The notes under the pieces: generated by a model
The model's database searches: none
Seen by the model: only the letters and a program-made list of their open reading frames with translations
What the model was told of the DNA's origin: nothing
Shown here: in pieces, positions 46,090-56,111 of the stretch
Layout of the letters: every line of letters begins with the position of its first letter
Numbering within the stretch: position 1 is the stretch's first letter
Origin: Acidobacteriota bacterium
GTDB lineage: Bacteria; Acidobacteriota; Terriglobia; Bryobacterales; Bryobacteraceae
Assembly: GCA_016185425.1 (NCBI GenBank)
Contig: JACPNQ010000028.1
Coordinates: forward strand, 124,001 to 188,000
Direction: 5' to 3'
Length of the DNA stretch: 64,000 nt
Translations under genes and position numbers: made by a program

Positions 46090-47610
46090 ATGGGAGACAA
46101 GCCCTTTCCGGTCTCCGATCTGCTCTTGCAGTTCGACCCGTCATCCGAGCTGCCCATATACCTGCAGCTCTACGAACAGCTCCGCGCGGCTATCGTGAAC
46201 GACTGCCGCATACCCCGTTGCGCGAAGTTACCCTCTACGCGCTCGCTCTCAGAAACCCTTCGCATCAGCCGCAACACGGTTATCGCCGCGTTTGAGCAGT
46301 TGCTGGCGGAAGGATACCTGGAAGGCCGCATCGGTTCGGGCACTTACGTGGCCCACGCCCTGCCCGAATCGTGCCTCGGCGCACGCCCGCAAGCATCGGC
46401 GCCCGGCTACGGACGCCCGCCCGCCCGCATCTCCGCGCGCGGCCGCCGCATGAAGCAGATGATGCCCTCCACCAACATCACGCACGTTGTCCCGGCGCCA
46501 TCGAAGCCCAGGGCTTTCCGCCTGCACGCACCCTCGTTTGAGGCATTCCCTTACGATGCCTGGCGCAAAATGTCGCTGCGCACGTGGGAACGCATCCGTC
46601 CGGAGATGCTTGGCTACGGCTGCCCCGCCGGATGGCAGCCTCTGCGCGAAGCCGTGGCGCACTACCTGCGCGCCGCGCGCGCCGTGCGCTGCGATTGGCA
46701 GCAGGTGATCATTACCAGCGGCGCCAAGCAGGCCATGCACCTCGTCGCGCAATCGATGACGGATCCTGGTGATCCTGTCTTCATCGAAAACCCCAGTTAC
46801 AGCGGCATTCGCATCGCTTTCACGCTCTCCGGCGCCGAGATGCTGCCTGTGCCTGTGGATCACGAAGGGCTCGACATCGCCGCTGCGGAACAGATGTGCC
46901 CCGAAGGACGCCTGGTCTATGTCACGCCGTCGCACCAGTATCCTTTGGGCGCGACGATGTCGCTCAACCGCCGCCTGGCGTTGCTCGACTGGGCCCGGCG
47001 TCGCGACGGTTTCATCATCGAAGACGACTACGACAGCGAGTTCCGTTATCGCGGTCATCCGGTAGCCTCCTTGCAGGGGCTCGATCGCGAGGATCGCGTC
47101 CTCTACATCGGCACGTTCAGCAAAGTGCTAATGCCTTCGTTACGGCTCGGCTACATGGTCGTGCCGCCGGATCTTGTCGACACATTCATCGCCGCGCGGG
47201 CGCATTATGACTGGAGCTCGCCGATTATTGAGCAGGCAACGCTCGCCGAGTTCATGAGCGAAGGCCATTTCGCGCGCTTCATCCGCCGCAACCGCGCGCT
47301 ATACGCGGAGCGTCAGGAGATCCTGCTCGACGCGGGCAAACGGCACTTGCGCGGCTTGGTGGATCTGCAGCCGAAGGACTGCGGCATGCATCTGCTGGGC
47401 TGGCTGCCGAAAGGCTTCGACGATCGCGACTGCGCGGCGCTATTGTATGAAAACGGCGTGGAAGCCCTCGCGCTCTCGCAGTTCGCGAGCGCGCCGTCGG
47501 ACCCCGGCGGATTACTCCTCGGTTACGCGCCATTTGATGCGCGAACCATTGAGGCGGGTGCGGAAAAAATGGCTGCCGTGCTCGAGCGGCAAGTGGCTCT
47601 CTATCGCTGA
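46090..47610 (+). CDS. MocR/PdxR-family transcriptional regulator with aminotransferase domain
   Basis: This 506-residue protein combines an N-terminal GntR winged helix (LYEQLRAAIVNDCRIPR, LPSTRSLSETLRISRNTVI, EGYLEGRIGSGTYVA) with a class I aminotransferase-like domain. The PLP-binding Lys is in GTFSKVLMPSLRLGY, and IEDDYDSEFRYRG holds the conserved Asp/Tyr site. MocR proteins sense PLP or amino-acid derivatives and control vitamin B6 or amino-acid genes, often divergent neighbours. Here no target gene is adjacent in the divergent direction. Confidence 0.93.
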   Translation: MGDKPFPVSDLLLQFDPSSELPIYLQLYEQLRAAIVNDCRIPRCAKLPSTRSLSETLRISRNTVIAAFEQLLAEGYLEGRIGSGTYVAHALPESCLGARPQASAPGYGRPPARISARGRRMKQMMPSTNITHVVPAPSKPRAFRLHAPSFEAFPYDAWRKMSLRTWERIRPEMLGYGCPAGWQPLREAVAHYLRAARAVRCDWQQVIITSGAKQAMHLVAQSMTDPGDPVFIENPSYSGIRIAFTLSGAEMLPVPVDHEGLDIAAAEQMCPEGRLVYVTPSHQYPLGATMSLNRRLALLDWARRRDGFIIEDDYDSEFRYRGHPVASLQGLDREDRVLYIGTFSKVLMPSLRLGYMVVPPDLVDTFIAARAHYDWSSPIIEQATLAEFMSEGHFARFIRRNRALYAERQEILLDAGKRHLRGLVDLQPKDCGMHLLGWLPKGFDDRDCAALLYENGVEALALSQFASAPSDPGGLLLGYAPFDARTIEAGAEKMAAVLERQVALYR

Positions 47611-47657
47611 CGGGCAGTGGCTCTAGGCCATCGGCGGCTTATGCCGCACACTGGCTC

Positions 47658-48869
47658 ATGACAATCTGGCCCTTGTTGTTGTCGGTGTCAATCTGCGATC
47701 CGGCGCCCGCCATGGAAGGCAAACGGTTCTTCGATCAGGGAAAGTTTGCCGAGGCGGAAGCGCAGTTTCGACGTGCAGTCAATCAATCCTGTGGTGCCGT
47801 CCAGCGGCTGGCGGATCGCATTAACCTGGCCGCAACTCTCCGTGAACGCAATGCGCTCGCGGAGGCGAAAGAAGTGTTAAAAAACGTGGCGGACCTGAAT
47901 GAGTTGCCTGTCGACTCGCGGATCGCTTATTGGAATTGTTTTGCGCTTATCGAGGAGCAACTGGGCTATTCGGCGCAAGCGGAGTCCGCTTATCGGAAGG
48001 CCCTGGCGCTTATCAACGGCGATACACCGCGGCGTTTAACCCTGCAGGTGTGGACCAACTTCGCGCGTCAGCGCATGCGCCAGGGCCGCATTGACGAAGC
48101 GGAACGGGCCATGCAACAGGCGCGCGAACAGCCGGGCTGGCAGCACGATCGCCCTCTCGCGTTCGACCTGAACCTCGCCGAGCTGCGCCGCATGCAGGGA
48201 CGTACCCGCGAAGCCGAGCAGACGCTGCGCACCTTGCTGCGCGAGAACAGGCAAATGCCCACGCAAATGCGCGGAGCGGTAGCCAATAACCTGGCCTCGC
48301 TCGCGGCCGCGAGAGGATCCAATCGCGAAGCCGAATCGCTCTGGCGCGACGCGCTGCGTGAGTTGCGCGAGGCCTACGGACCCAGCCACCCGATCGTCGC
48401 CAAGAGTCTGAATAATCTCGCCGCGCACTATGTCTCCCGCAAGCGCTTCGCGGAGGCGGAACCGCTTTACAGGGAGGCGATTGCCATGCAGGAGGATCCG
48501 ATTCTGCTCAACAATCTCGCCACTCTCCTCCATCGGCGGGGACGGCTATCGGAGGCCGAAGCGCTCTACCGGCGCGCTGTCTCTGTCTTTGAGCTTCGCC
48601 CCCGCCCGGACCGCGAGGCGCTGCAGCTTCATGGCAATCTCGCCGCGCTTCTCGCCGAAACCGCCCGCGTGGAAGACGCATTGACGGAGTTCCAAGCCGT
48701 CCTTCAACTCCTGCCTCTCGCCGTGCCGGCCGATGAACCCGCCGTCGCGCGATATCTGGAAACCTACGAAATCATCCTCCGCAAACGCAGCGATTCCGTC
48801 GAAGCCGAACGTGTCGCGGCAATCGCAATGCGTTACCGCGTCCGCTCCGCTCTGCGCGCGGAGAACTAA
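47658..48869 (+). CDS. TPR-repeat protein, probably secreted
   Basis: This 403-residue protein has a short hydrophobic start (MTIWPLLLSVSICDPA) and then many TPR pairs, for example AEAQFRRAVNQSCG, ANNLASLAAARGSNREAESL and AKSLNNLAAHYVSRKRFAEA. The latter resemble the TPR_12/kinesin-light-chain type. It ends in the residues [12 protein letters not shown]. The stop overlaps the convergent PQQ gene by 4 bases. The neighbours give no clue to its partner. Confidence 0.85.
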   Translation: MTIWPLLLSVSICDPAPAMEGKRFFDQGKFAEAEAQFRRAVNQSCGAVQRLADRINLAATLRERNALAEAKEVLKNVADLNELPVDSRIAYWNCFALIEEQLGYSAQAESAYRKALALINGDTPRRLTLQVWTNFARQRMRQGRIDEAERAMQQAREQPGWQHDRPLAFDLNLAELRRMQGRTREAEQTLRTLLRENRQMPTQMRGAVANNLASLAAARGSNREAESLWRDALRELREAYGPSHPIVAKSLNNLAAHYVSRKRFAEAEPLYREAIAMQEDPILLNNLATLLHRRGRLSEAEALYRRAVSVFELRPRPDREALQLHGNLAALLAETARVEDALTEFQAVLQLLPLAVPADEPAVARYLETYEIILRKRSDSVEAERVAAIAMRYRVRSALRAEN

Positions 48870-50164
48870 CGCCGGATCGCAAACAGGTGGCGGGCGCCGC
48901 GAATGAACAGCGTCCCGCCGGAGATGGCCGGAGTCGCCATCACCGTCTCGCCCATCGTGTTCACCGCCACCTGCTCATACTTCGCGCCCGGTTTGAAGAC
49001 ATATACTTCCCCGTCTTCATTCGGCGCGTAAACAATTCCGTCCGCTGCAACCATTGACGCACTGGCCGGCGTCCCCACGCCAAGCCGCTGCTGATAAATC
49101 GTCGCGCCACTGTTCGCATCGTACGCCGCCAGGATTCCCCCGCGCGTCGAGTATGTGAACAACTGGCCGCCGGCAATCACCGGCGTCGAAAGATAAGGCG
49201 CTTCCTCTCGCATCCAGGCCAGCGCCTCTTTCGATCCGGTGATGTCTCCACTTGCCCCAGGCCGTATTGCGTAGGAACGCCGTATATTCCTCGAATACCC
49301 GCTAAACACGTAGATCAAACCGTTGTGCGCAAACGGCGTGGGCACGGAGATCATCGAGGTACCTTTCAACCGCCACAGCTCGCGGCCCGTCTCCGCATCG
49401 TAACCGCAGACGTGCTCCACACCGTTCGCCACAATCTCGGTGCGCTTCGCCCCCTCGATGACAGTCGGCGTCGACCACGACGGCTTCGAATCCCGCGGCG
49501 TGCGCCACAACTCCTTCCCCGTCGCAGCGTCGAGCGCCGCCAGGTACGAGCCCGTGTGCATGTCCACTTGCAGCAGCACCTTCCCCTGCCACAACACCGG
49601 CGATGCCGCCGATCCCCACTGGTAGTCCGGCAAATCGAACGCGCCCTGATCCATCGCGCCCATGTCTTTCTTCCAGAGCAGCTTGCCTTTCAAGTCGAAA
49701 CAGTACAGCCCCTCCGACCCGAAAAACGCAACCAGATACTTTCCATCCGTCGCCGGCGTCGGCGATGCGTACGAGTTGTGCGGGTGCCGCAGCACGCGCG
49801 GCTTCGACTTCGCTGCCGCCACATTCCACAGAATCTTCCCGGACTTCCTGTCCACCGCAATCACGCGGAACTCTTGCTCCGCCTCATCCTGCCGGCGGTC
49901 AAGCTCGCCCTTCAGCGTTGCCTCGAAGATCATGTTCGGATTGCCGCTGATCGCCGTTGTCAGAAATATCTGCGAGGCCCACACAATCGGGCTCGACAAC
50001 CCCAGTCCCGGTATCTCGGTCTTCCACGCGATGTTCGTGCCCTTGGCCACGTCCCACGCAACGGGCAGATTCTGCTTCTCCGCAATCCCTCGCGCCCCGG
50101 GCCCCCGGAACGACGGCCAATTCTGCGCATGCAGCGTCAGCGCGGCCAGCAGCAAATACCTCAT
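48866..50164 (-). CDS. secreted PQQ-like beta-propeller repeat protein
   Basis: This 432-residue protein has a signal peptide ([14 protein letters not shown]). [22 protein letters not shown] is the usual opening of this Solibacter/Planctomycete group. Propeller blades are visible as [46 protein letters not shown] and [11 protein letters not shown]. No dehydrogenase catalytic residues are evident, so it is probably a binding or structural propeller. It overlaps the upstream carboxylase gene by 4 bases. Confidence 0.9.
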   Translation of the reverse strand: MRYLLLAALTLHAQNWPSFRGPGARGIAEKQNLPVAWDVAKGTNIAWKTEIPGLGLSSPIVWASQIFLTTAISGNPNMIFEATLKGELDRRQDEAEQEFRVIAVDRKSGKILWNVAAAKSKPRVLRHPHNSYASPTPATDGKYLVAFFGSEGLYCFDLKGKLLWKKDMGAMDQGAFDLPDYQWGSAASPVLWQGKVLLQVDMHTGSYLAALDAATGKELWRTPRDSKPSWSTPTVIEGAKRTEIVANGVEHVCGYDAETGRELWRLKGTSMISVPTPFAHNGLIYVFSGYSRNIRRSYAIRPGASGDITGSKEALAWMREEAPYLSTPVIAGGQLFTYSTRGGILAAYDANSGATIYQQRLGVGTPASASMVAADGIVYAPNEDGEVYVFKPGAKYEQVAVNTMGETVMATPAISGGTLFIRGARHLFAIRR

Positions 50165-51690
50165 AACGGAATATTCCCATGTTTTTTGCGCGGCGTTGTG
50201 TCCACTTTGTTCTCCAGCATCCGCAGCGCGCGAATCACCCGCCGCCGTGTCTGCCGCGGCTCAATCACATCGTCGACAAACCCGCGCTCCGCCGCGATGA
50301 ACGGATTCGCGAACCGCTCCCTGTACTCCGCGATCTTCTCCGCGCGCGCCGTCTCATCGGCCACCTCGCGCCGGTACAGGATGTTCACCGCGCCCTCCGC
50401 GCCCATCACTGCGATCTCCGCCGTCGGCCACGCGAAGTTCACATCGGTGCGCAGATGTTTCGAACCCATCACGCAGTACGCGCCGCCGTAAGCCTTGCGT
50501 GTAATCACCGTCACTTTCGGCACCGTTGCTTCGGCATATGCGTACAGCAGCTTCGCGCCGTGCTTGATAATCCCGCCCCACTCCTGCTTCGTTCCCGGCA
50601 GAAAACCCGGCACATCCTCAAACGTCAGAATCGGAATGCCGAACGCGTCGCAGAACCGCACAAACCGCGCACCCTTCAGCGACGAATCGATATCCAGGCA
50701 TCCCGCCAGCACGGCCGGGTTATTCCCGATCACACCGATCGCGCGCCCGTCCATCCGTGCAAACCCCACCACCAGGTTCTGCGCATAGTGCTCGTGAACT
50801 TCCAAAAACTCGCCGTCGTCCACAACGCGCCGGATCACGTCCTTCATCTCGTACGGCATGTTGGACTCGGGCGGAACCAGTGTATCCAGCGACGCATCCT
50901 CCCGTTCCGCCGGGTCGCCGCAAACCACCGGAGGAACGCCGTCGGCATTGTTCTGCGGCAGGAATCGCAGCAGTTCCCGGATGCCCGCGCAGCAGTCGGC
51001 ATCGTCATGCGCCAGGAAATGCGCCACGCCGCTCGTCGCGTTGTGCGTCATCGCGCCGCCCAGCTCCTCTTTCGATACATCCTCATGCGTCACCGTCTTG
51101 ATCACATCCGGTCCCGTAACGAACATGTAGCTCGTCTTGTCCACCATGAACACGAAATCGGTGATTGCAGGCGAATACACCGCGCCGCCCGCGCACGGCC
51201 CCATAATCGCCGAAATCTGCGGCACCACGCCGGACGCCAGCGTGTTGCGCAGAAAAATATCCGTGTACCCCGCCAGCGATAACACACCCTCCTGAATGCG
51301 CGCGCCGCCGCTGTCGTTCAACCCAATCATCGGCGCGCCGTTCTTCAACGCCATGTCCATCAGCAGGCAGATCTTCTGCGCGTTGCTCTCCGACAACGAC
51401 CCCCCGAACACCGTGAAATCCTGCGCAAACACATACACCAGCCGTCCATGCACCGTGCCGTAGCCCGTCACAAATCCATCGCCGTCAATCGTCTGCGACT
51501 CCATTCCGAAGTCGCGGCAGCGGTGCCGCACCAGCTTGCCCGTCTCCTCGAACGATCCCTCATCCAGCAACAGGTCGATGCGCTCTCGCGCCGAAAGCTT
51601 CCCCTCGCGATGCTGCCGTTCGCGGCGCTCGGGTCCGCCGCCGGCCTCCGCGGAGGCGTGGCGCCGCCGCACTTCGTCCAGTGTCGACAT
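50161..51690 (-). CDS. acyl-CoA carboxylase carboxyltransferase (beta) subunit
   Basis: This 509-residue enzyme has the carboxyltransferase fold in two crotonase-like halves. The N-terminal part has [38 protein letters not shown] and [13 protein letters not shown]. The C-terminal part has [20 protein letters not shown] and [15 protein letters not shown]. This is the propionyl-CoA/acetyl-CoA carboxylase beta group, which moves a carboxyl group from biotin to the acyl-CoA. No biotin carboxylase or BCCP gene is in the window, so the partners are encoded elsewhere. A sodium-pumping decarboxylase alpha subunit is an alternative. Confidence 0.94.
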   Translation of the reverse strand: MSTLDEVRRRHASAEAGGGPERRERQHREGKLSARERIDLLLDEGSFEETGKLVRHRCRDFGMESQTIDGDGFVTGYGTVHGRLVYVFAQDFTVFGGSLSESNAQKICLLMDMALKNGAPMIGLNDSGGARIQEGVLSLAGYTDIFLRNTLASGVVPQISAIMGPCAGGAVYSPAITDFVFMVDKTSYMFVTGPDVIKTVTHEDVSKEELGGAMTHNATSGVAHFLAHDDADCCAGIRELLRFLPQNNADGVPPVVCGDPAEREDASLDTLVPPESNMPYEMKDVIRRVVDDGEFLEVHEHYAQNLVVGFARMDGRAIGVIGNNPAVLAGCLDIDSSLKGARFVRFCDAFGIPILTFEDVPGFLPGTKQEWGGIIKHGAKLLYAYAEATVPKVTVITRKAYGGAYCVMGSKHLRTDVNFAWPTAEIAVMGAEGAVNILYRREVADETARAEKIAEYRERFANPFIAAERGFVDDVIEPRQTRRRVIRALRMLENKVDTTPRKKHGNIPL

Positions 51691-51733
51691 ACAAACCCGA
51701 GAGTATCAGGCCCGAAAGCTTCGGGCGCGCCGC

Positions 51734-52657
51734 TTAGCGAACGTAGTAGCCTTTGCGAAAACGTAGCGTCGCCTTCGGGTACTTCACTTTGGCCATCTGC
51801 GTCAACTCCACGCGAATCTCCCGGAACGTGCCCGGTTCCCCTCCCGGTGAACCGTAGTGCATGCTGTAGCGCGATCGGATCCGCTCCATAATCTCTTCAA
51901 AGGCCAAACCTGTCTTATCCGACTTAAGGGCGTCCCCGCCGGTTTCCTCTGTAATGCCGAAGACATTCGCAAGGGAGAAATCCGGGTTGCGAAAGCGGCT
52001 CTCCCTATCGGACTTCTTGCTCTTCCCCACCACGATCGCGTTGCACACAATGTTCGCATCGTGCAATGAGCGGATCACGGCCTCATCGGGCATCTTGTAA
52101 TTAACGCCCATGTTGTCGGTAAGAATCAGAATCGCCCGCCGGCCGGTCGGCGGCGCCTTTTCGTTGAAGTACTTCGCCGCGTCGGAAAGCGCGTTATTGA
52201 TCTGTGTTCCGCTGCCAAGATCCTTTTCGAGAATCGCCAGGCGCAGGTCTTCCGAGATCTTCGAATGCTCCGTCGTGAAGTCGGTGATGATCTTCGAATC
52301 GCGGGCGAACACCATGATTCCTACCTGATCGCCAAACCGTAAGCTTCGCAGCGCGGATCGGCTCGCCGAGGCCATCTGCTCCAGGAAGTGCGTCATGCTG
52401 CCGCTCACATCCAGCACCAGGAGCATCGACACGGGCTCCCGCTCCTGTTCGAAGTAAGTGATGGCTTGTAGCGCGTTGTTATCGTAAAGTTGAAAGTCGG
52501 CTTTCGAAAGTCCGGCAACCGCTCGCGTCCCATCGTAGACTTGGGCATCGACTCGGACATTCGCCACGCCTGTTCTAAACGTCGCCGGCTCCGCCGGCTG
52601 CTCCTGGCCTTGCGCGATCGTCATGATCGCGGCGGCACCAAACAAAAGCGCCTTCAT
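51734..52657 (-). CDS. secreted VWFA-related protein (acidobacterial type)
   Basis: The protein of about 307 residues has a signal peptide ([17 protein letters not shown]) followed by RVDAQVYDGTRAVAGLSKADF, the leader of the acidobacterial VWFA-related group (TIGR03436-like). The von Willebrand A domain has the MIDAS motif DVSGS in MLLVLDVSGSMTH and ILILTDNMGV later. It would bind a metal and a protein ligand in the periplasm. The start codon shares the bases CATG with the divergent selB start. The gene lies 43 bases upstream of the carboxylase gene on the same strand. Confidence 0.9.
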   Translation of the reverse strand: MKALLFGAAAIMTIAQGQEQPAEPATFRTGVANVRVDAQVYDGTRAVAGLSKADFQLYDNNALQAITYFEQEREPVSMLLVLDVSGSMTHFLEQMASASRSALRSLRFGDQVGIMVFARDSKIITDFTTEHSKISEDLRLAILEKDLGSGTQINNALSDAAKYFNEKAPPTGRRAILILTDNMGVNYKMPDEAVIRSLHDANIVCNAIVVGKSKKSDRESRFRNPDFSLANVFGITEETGGDALKSDKTGLAFEEIMERIRSRYSMHYGSPGGEPGTFREIRVELTQMAKVKYPKATLRFRKGYYVR

Positions 52658-54443
52658 GTCTTCTATTATCGTCGGTACCGCGGGACACATAGATCACGGC
52701 AAGACAACCCTCGTCCATGCGCTCACCGGAATCGACACCGATCGCCTTGCCGAAGAGAAGCGCCGCGGCATCTCCATTGAGCTTGGTTTCGCTCACCTCG
52801 ATCTCGGCGGCGGCTCGCAAGCCGGCTTCGTCGATGTCCCCGGCCACGAGCGTTTCGTGAAAACGATGGTCGCCGGCGCCACCGGGATCGACCTCGTTCT
52901 CCTCGTCATCTCCGCCGACGAATCCATCAAGCCGCAAACCCGCGAGCACTTCGACATTTGCCGCCTTCTAGGCGTTCACCAGGGCATCGTCGTCATCACC
53001 AAGTCCGACGCCGTCGAGCCAGACCTCGTCGAGCTCGTCAAGCTGGAAGCCGAAGAGTTCGTCGCCGGCTCCTTCCTGCAGGGCGCGCCTATCCTCGCCG
53101 TCAGCGCGAAGACTGGCGCCGGTCTCGACGAGTTGAAACAGACCATCCGCCGGCTAGCCGATGCCGCTCCCGCCCGTGCCTCCCGCCAAATCCTCCGCCT
53201 GCCCATCGATCGCGCCTTCGCCATGAAGGGCTTCGGCGCCGTCGTCACCGGCACGTTGACAGCCGGGACCATTCAGCCGGAACAGGAAGTGGAGGTGCAA
53301 CCCATCCAGCGGCGCCTCCGTGTGCGTGGTGTTCAGGTCCACGGACGCGCGGCCAAGTCCGCGCATGCCGGCCAGCGCACCGCCGTCAACCTCGCAGGCA
53401 TCGACCACACCGATCTCGCCCGCGGCATGGTGCTCACAACTCCCGGCGCGCTCCGCCCCGTCGCCGTTATCGATTGCCGCATCACACTCCTCCCCGGCGT
53501 GAAACCCGTCCACACGCGCACGCCCGTTCACTTCCACGCGGGCACCGCCGAAGTGCCCGGTGCCATGCGTCCTCTCGGTGACGGTCTCTTCCGCGTTCGC
53601 CTCCGCGAACCCCTGCTCCTCCTGCCCGGCGATCGCTTTATCATTCGCAAATTCTCGCCCGTCGTCACCATCGGCGGCGGCGAAGTCGTCGAAATCGATC
53701 CTCCGCGCAAGTCCCGCGCCGCGCGCCTCGCCCCTCTGTCCATCCCGGATCGCGCCTCAGTTTTGGTGAAGGATGCCGCGCACGGCATCGCAAAGACCGA
53801 GTTGCTCTGGCGCCTCGGTGAGCCCGTCACCGCGGGCACTGTTGTCGGCGACTGGTGTGTCGACCCTACCTGGCTCGATACGAATCAGTTCGAGCTCGAA
53901 AAAACGCTCGCCGCTTATCACAACGCGAATCCTCTCCTCCCCGGAATGCCGCGCGAGGAGTTGCGCACGAAGGTCATCCCCAACGCGCCCCCCGCATTGT
54001 TTGACGCCTTGCTCATGCGCGGCCCCAGGATCGCCGCGCAAGGCGACACCGTTCGCCTCGCCACCCACCGCGTCCAGCTTCAGCAGGACGAGCGGGAAGC
54101 GCGAAACAAGATCGAAGAGGCGTTCAGGAACGGCGGCCTCGCGGTCCCCGCGCAGCGTGAAGTGCTCGCCGCTTCCGGTGTCGACGCCACTCGCTCCGCT
54201 ATCCTCCTCAACACCCTGCTTAAAGAGCGTAAACTCGTGCGCGTTTCGGCTGATCTCGTGTTCCACCACGCTGCCATCGATCATCTAAAGGCAATGCTCG
54301 CCGCGCGCAAAGGCACGAAATTCGGCGTCTCCGAATTCAAAGAATGGACCGGCTGCTCCCGCAAATTTGCTATCCCGCTGCTGGAGTTCCTGGATCGCGA
54401 ACGGCTCACGCGCCGCGACGGCGATCATCGGGTCGTAGTGTAG
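52656..54443 (+). CDS. selB: selenocysteine-specific translation elongation factor
   Basis: The protein has about 595 residues. The GTPase motifs are [33 protein letters not shown] (residues from position 67) and TKSD. EF-Tu-like beta-barrel domains follow, with [21 protein letters not shown]. The C-terminal half has winged-helix modules that bind SECIS RNA, ending [20 protein letters not shown]. It delivers Sec-tRNA to UGA codons. I find no selA, selC or selenoprotein gene in the window. The start ATG at 52656 is chosen by family alignment ([15 protein letters not shown]). Confidence 0.95.
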   Translation: MSSIIVGTAGHIDHGKTTLVHALTGIDTDRLAEEKRRGISIELGFAHLDLGGGSQAGFVDVPGHERFVKTMVAGATGIDLVLLVISADESIKPQTREHFDICRLLGVHQGIVVITKSDAVEPDLVELVKLEAEEFVAGSFLQGAPILAVSAKTGAGLDELKQTIRRLADAAPARASRQILRLPIDRAFAMKGFGAVVTGTLTAGTIQPEQEVEVQPIQRRLRVRGVQVHGRAAKSAHAGQRTAVNLAGIDHTDLARGMVLTTPGALRPVAVIDCRITLLPGVKPVHTRTPVHFHAGTAEVPGAMRPLGDGLFRVRLREPLLLLPGDRFIIRKFSPVVTIGGGEVVEIDPPRKSRAARLAPLSIPDRASVLVKDAAHGIAKTELLWRLGEPVTAGTVVGDWCVDPTWLDTNQFELEKTLAAYHNANPLLPGMPREELRTKVIPNAPPALFDALLMRGPRIAAQGDTVRLATHRVQLQQDEREARNKIEEAFRNGGLAVPAQREVLAASGVDATRSAILLNTLLKERKLVRVSADLVFHHAAIDHLKAMLAARKGTKFGVSEFKEWTGCSRKFAIPLLEFLDRERLTRRDGDHRVVV

Positions 54444-54444
54444 G

Positions 54445-55635
54445 ATGCGCTTCATGAATGGAAGCGCGGCCATGTTGGCCGGTCTCGCACTCGGTCTGGC
54501 CCTCGGTCTCTTTCTGCCGGCCGCCGCGCCGTTCGTGGAACCCGCGGGTCTGCTTTGGTTCAACGCCGTGCGCATGACTGTCATTCCCATCGTCATGGCG
54601 CAGCTCATCCTCGGCGTCAATACCCGCGTCGACGCTCGCGATCTCGGCAGCCTCGGATGGAAAGCCTTCGCCTGGTTCATCGTGCTGCTCGCGTCCACAG
54701 CCACCTTCGCCGCTGCCGTCACATATCCGTTCCTTCGCTGGATGCCCGCCGTTCCACCTTCCGCGGCGGCCGCTCCCGCGCCAATTCCGGGCTTCGGCGA
54801 GTGGATCGCAAATCTGCTACCGGGCAATGTCCTGCAGGCCGCTGCCGAAGGCAGGTTGCTCGCGCTTATCTTCTTCGCTCTCCTCTTCGGAGCCGCCGTG
54901 CGCCAGTGCTCCCAGGACCGCAAGCAGGCGCTCCTTCTCGTCGTCGCCGCTGTCAGCGATGCGATGTTGACCATCGTTGGCTGGGTGATGCGTGTCGCTC
55001 CGTATGGTGTCGCTGCGCTTGCCGTCGGCGTCGCCGCAAAACTTGGTTCTTCCGTGGCCGGCGCGTTTGGTTATTACGTTCTCCTCTTCTGCGGTATCCA
55101 GGTCGCGATTACGTTAGCGCTATACCTGCTCGTCTTCGCGCGTTCCCGCGTCGATATCCGCAAATGGACCACCGCCGTCGCCCCTATTCAAACTCTCGCG
55201 TTCAGCTCCCGCTCCTCCCTGGCCGCGCTACCCGCTATGGTCGCGGCCGCGGAACAGCGCCTCGGTCTCACCATCGCCATCACAGGCTTCGTCCTCCCTC
55301 TCGCCGCCGCATGCTTTCGCTACTCCACGCCCGTCGCTCACGTCGCCGGTGCGCTCTTCGTCGCCCATCTCTATTCCATTGAGCTCTCCACCGTGCAGAT
55401 AGTGCTGATGCTGGTCACGACGGTCTTCCTTAGTCTCAGCTCACCGGGCATCCCTAGCGGCGGGCTCCTCGTCGCGCTCCCTCTCTTTCACCAGCTCGGC
55501 CTCCCGCCCGAAGGCCTCGGCCTCCTCATCGCCGTCGACGCCATCCCCGACATGTTCAAGACCATGGCCAACGTCACTGCCCACATGGCCGTCGCGACGA
55601 TCCTCGCGTTGCCTCGATATACAATCGGCAGATGA
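54445..55635 (+). CDS. dicarboxylate/amino acid:cation symporter (DAACS/SDF family)
   Basis: This 396-residue membrane protein starts one base after the selB stop. The family signatures are NAVRMTVIPIVMAQLILGV and FSSRSSLAALPAMVAAAEQ (helical hairpin region, normally with a SSS motif). Next come LPLAAACFRYSTPVAHVAGA and SSPGIPSGGLLVALPLFHQLG, the second hairpin. It imports dicarboxylates or acidic/neutral amino acids with H+ or Na+. The NMDGT-like helix-7 motif is altered (RYSTPVAH), so ion coupling may differ. The HD gene downstream overlaps by 4 bases. Confidence 0.9.
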   Translation: MRFMNGSAAMLAGLALGLALGLFLPAAAPFVEPAGLLWFNAVRMTVIPIVMAQLILGVNTRVDARDLGSLGWKAFAWFIVLLASTATFAAAVTYPFLRWMPAVPPSAAAAPAPIPGFGEWIANLLPGNVLQAAAEGRLLALIFFALLFGAAVRQCSQDRKQALLLVVAAVSDAMLTIVGWVMRVAPYGVAALAVGVAAKLGSSVAGAFGYYVLLFCGIQVAITLALYLLVFARSRVDIRKWTTAVAPIQTLAFSSRSSLAALPAMVAAAEQRLGLTIAITGFVLPLAAACFRYSTPVAHVAGALFVAHLYSIELSTVQIVLMLVTTVFLSLSSPGIPSGGLLVALPLFHQLGLPPEGLGLLIAVDAIPDMFKTMANVTAHMAVATILALPRYTIGR

Positions 55636-56051
55636 GCACCCTCGAACGCGCGATCTCCTTGGCCGCGCTCGCGCATGAAGGTCAGGTGGATAAGGCGGGC
55701 GCGCCCTATATTCTGCACGTCCTCCGCGTCATGTTGCGCGTCGGCACGCCGGAGGAGCGCATGGTCGCCGTCATGCACGACATGGTGGAGGACTGCGGCT
55801 GGACGCCCGAAAAGCTCCGCGCCGAAGGCTTCTCCGAAGCGGTCGTCAATGGCGTCGATGCCGTCACGCGGCGCGAATCCGAAACCTACGAAGAGTTCGT
55901 TCTCCGCGCCAAAGCCAACTCCATCGGCCGTGCCGTCAAAATGGCCGACCTCCTCGATAACGCCGACACCTCCCGCCTCCCTGCGATCACGGAGCGCGAC
56001 AAAGTCCGCCTCGACAAATACCGCCGCGCTATCGAAGTGCTGCAAAGTTAA
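55632..56051 (+). CDS. HD-domain phosphohydrolase (RelA/SpoT hydrolase-like)
   Basis: This 139-residue protein has the RSH-type hydrolase motifs: ALAHEGQVDKAGAPYILHVL (first His), AVMHDMVEDCGWT (HD pair) and AVKMADLLDNADTSRL (last Asp). It lacks the synthetase, TGS and ACT domains of SpoT and is shorter than the MESH1 hydrolase. It may be a small alarmone or nucleotide hydrolase, which is an inference from motifs. The ATG overlaps the symporter stop by 4 bases. Confidence 0.85.
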   Translation: MSTLERAISLAALAHEGQVDKAGAPYILHVLRVMLRVGTPEERMVAVMHDMVEDCGWTPEKLRAEGFSEAVVNGVDAVTRRESETYEEFVLRAKANSIGRAVKMADLLDNADTSRLPAITERDKVRLDKYRRAIEVLQS

Positions 56052-56111
56052 GCGTTCTTGACTTTGCAAACCTTAACCAACTGCGGCTGACCGAACCGCG
56101 TCTGCCGGTTC

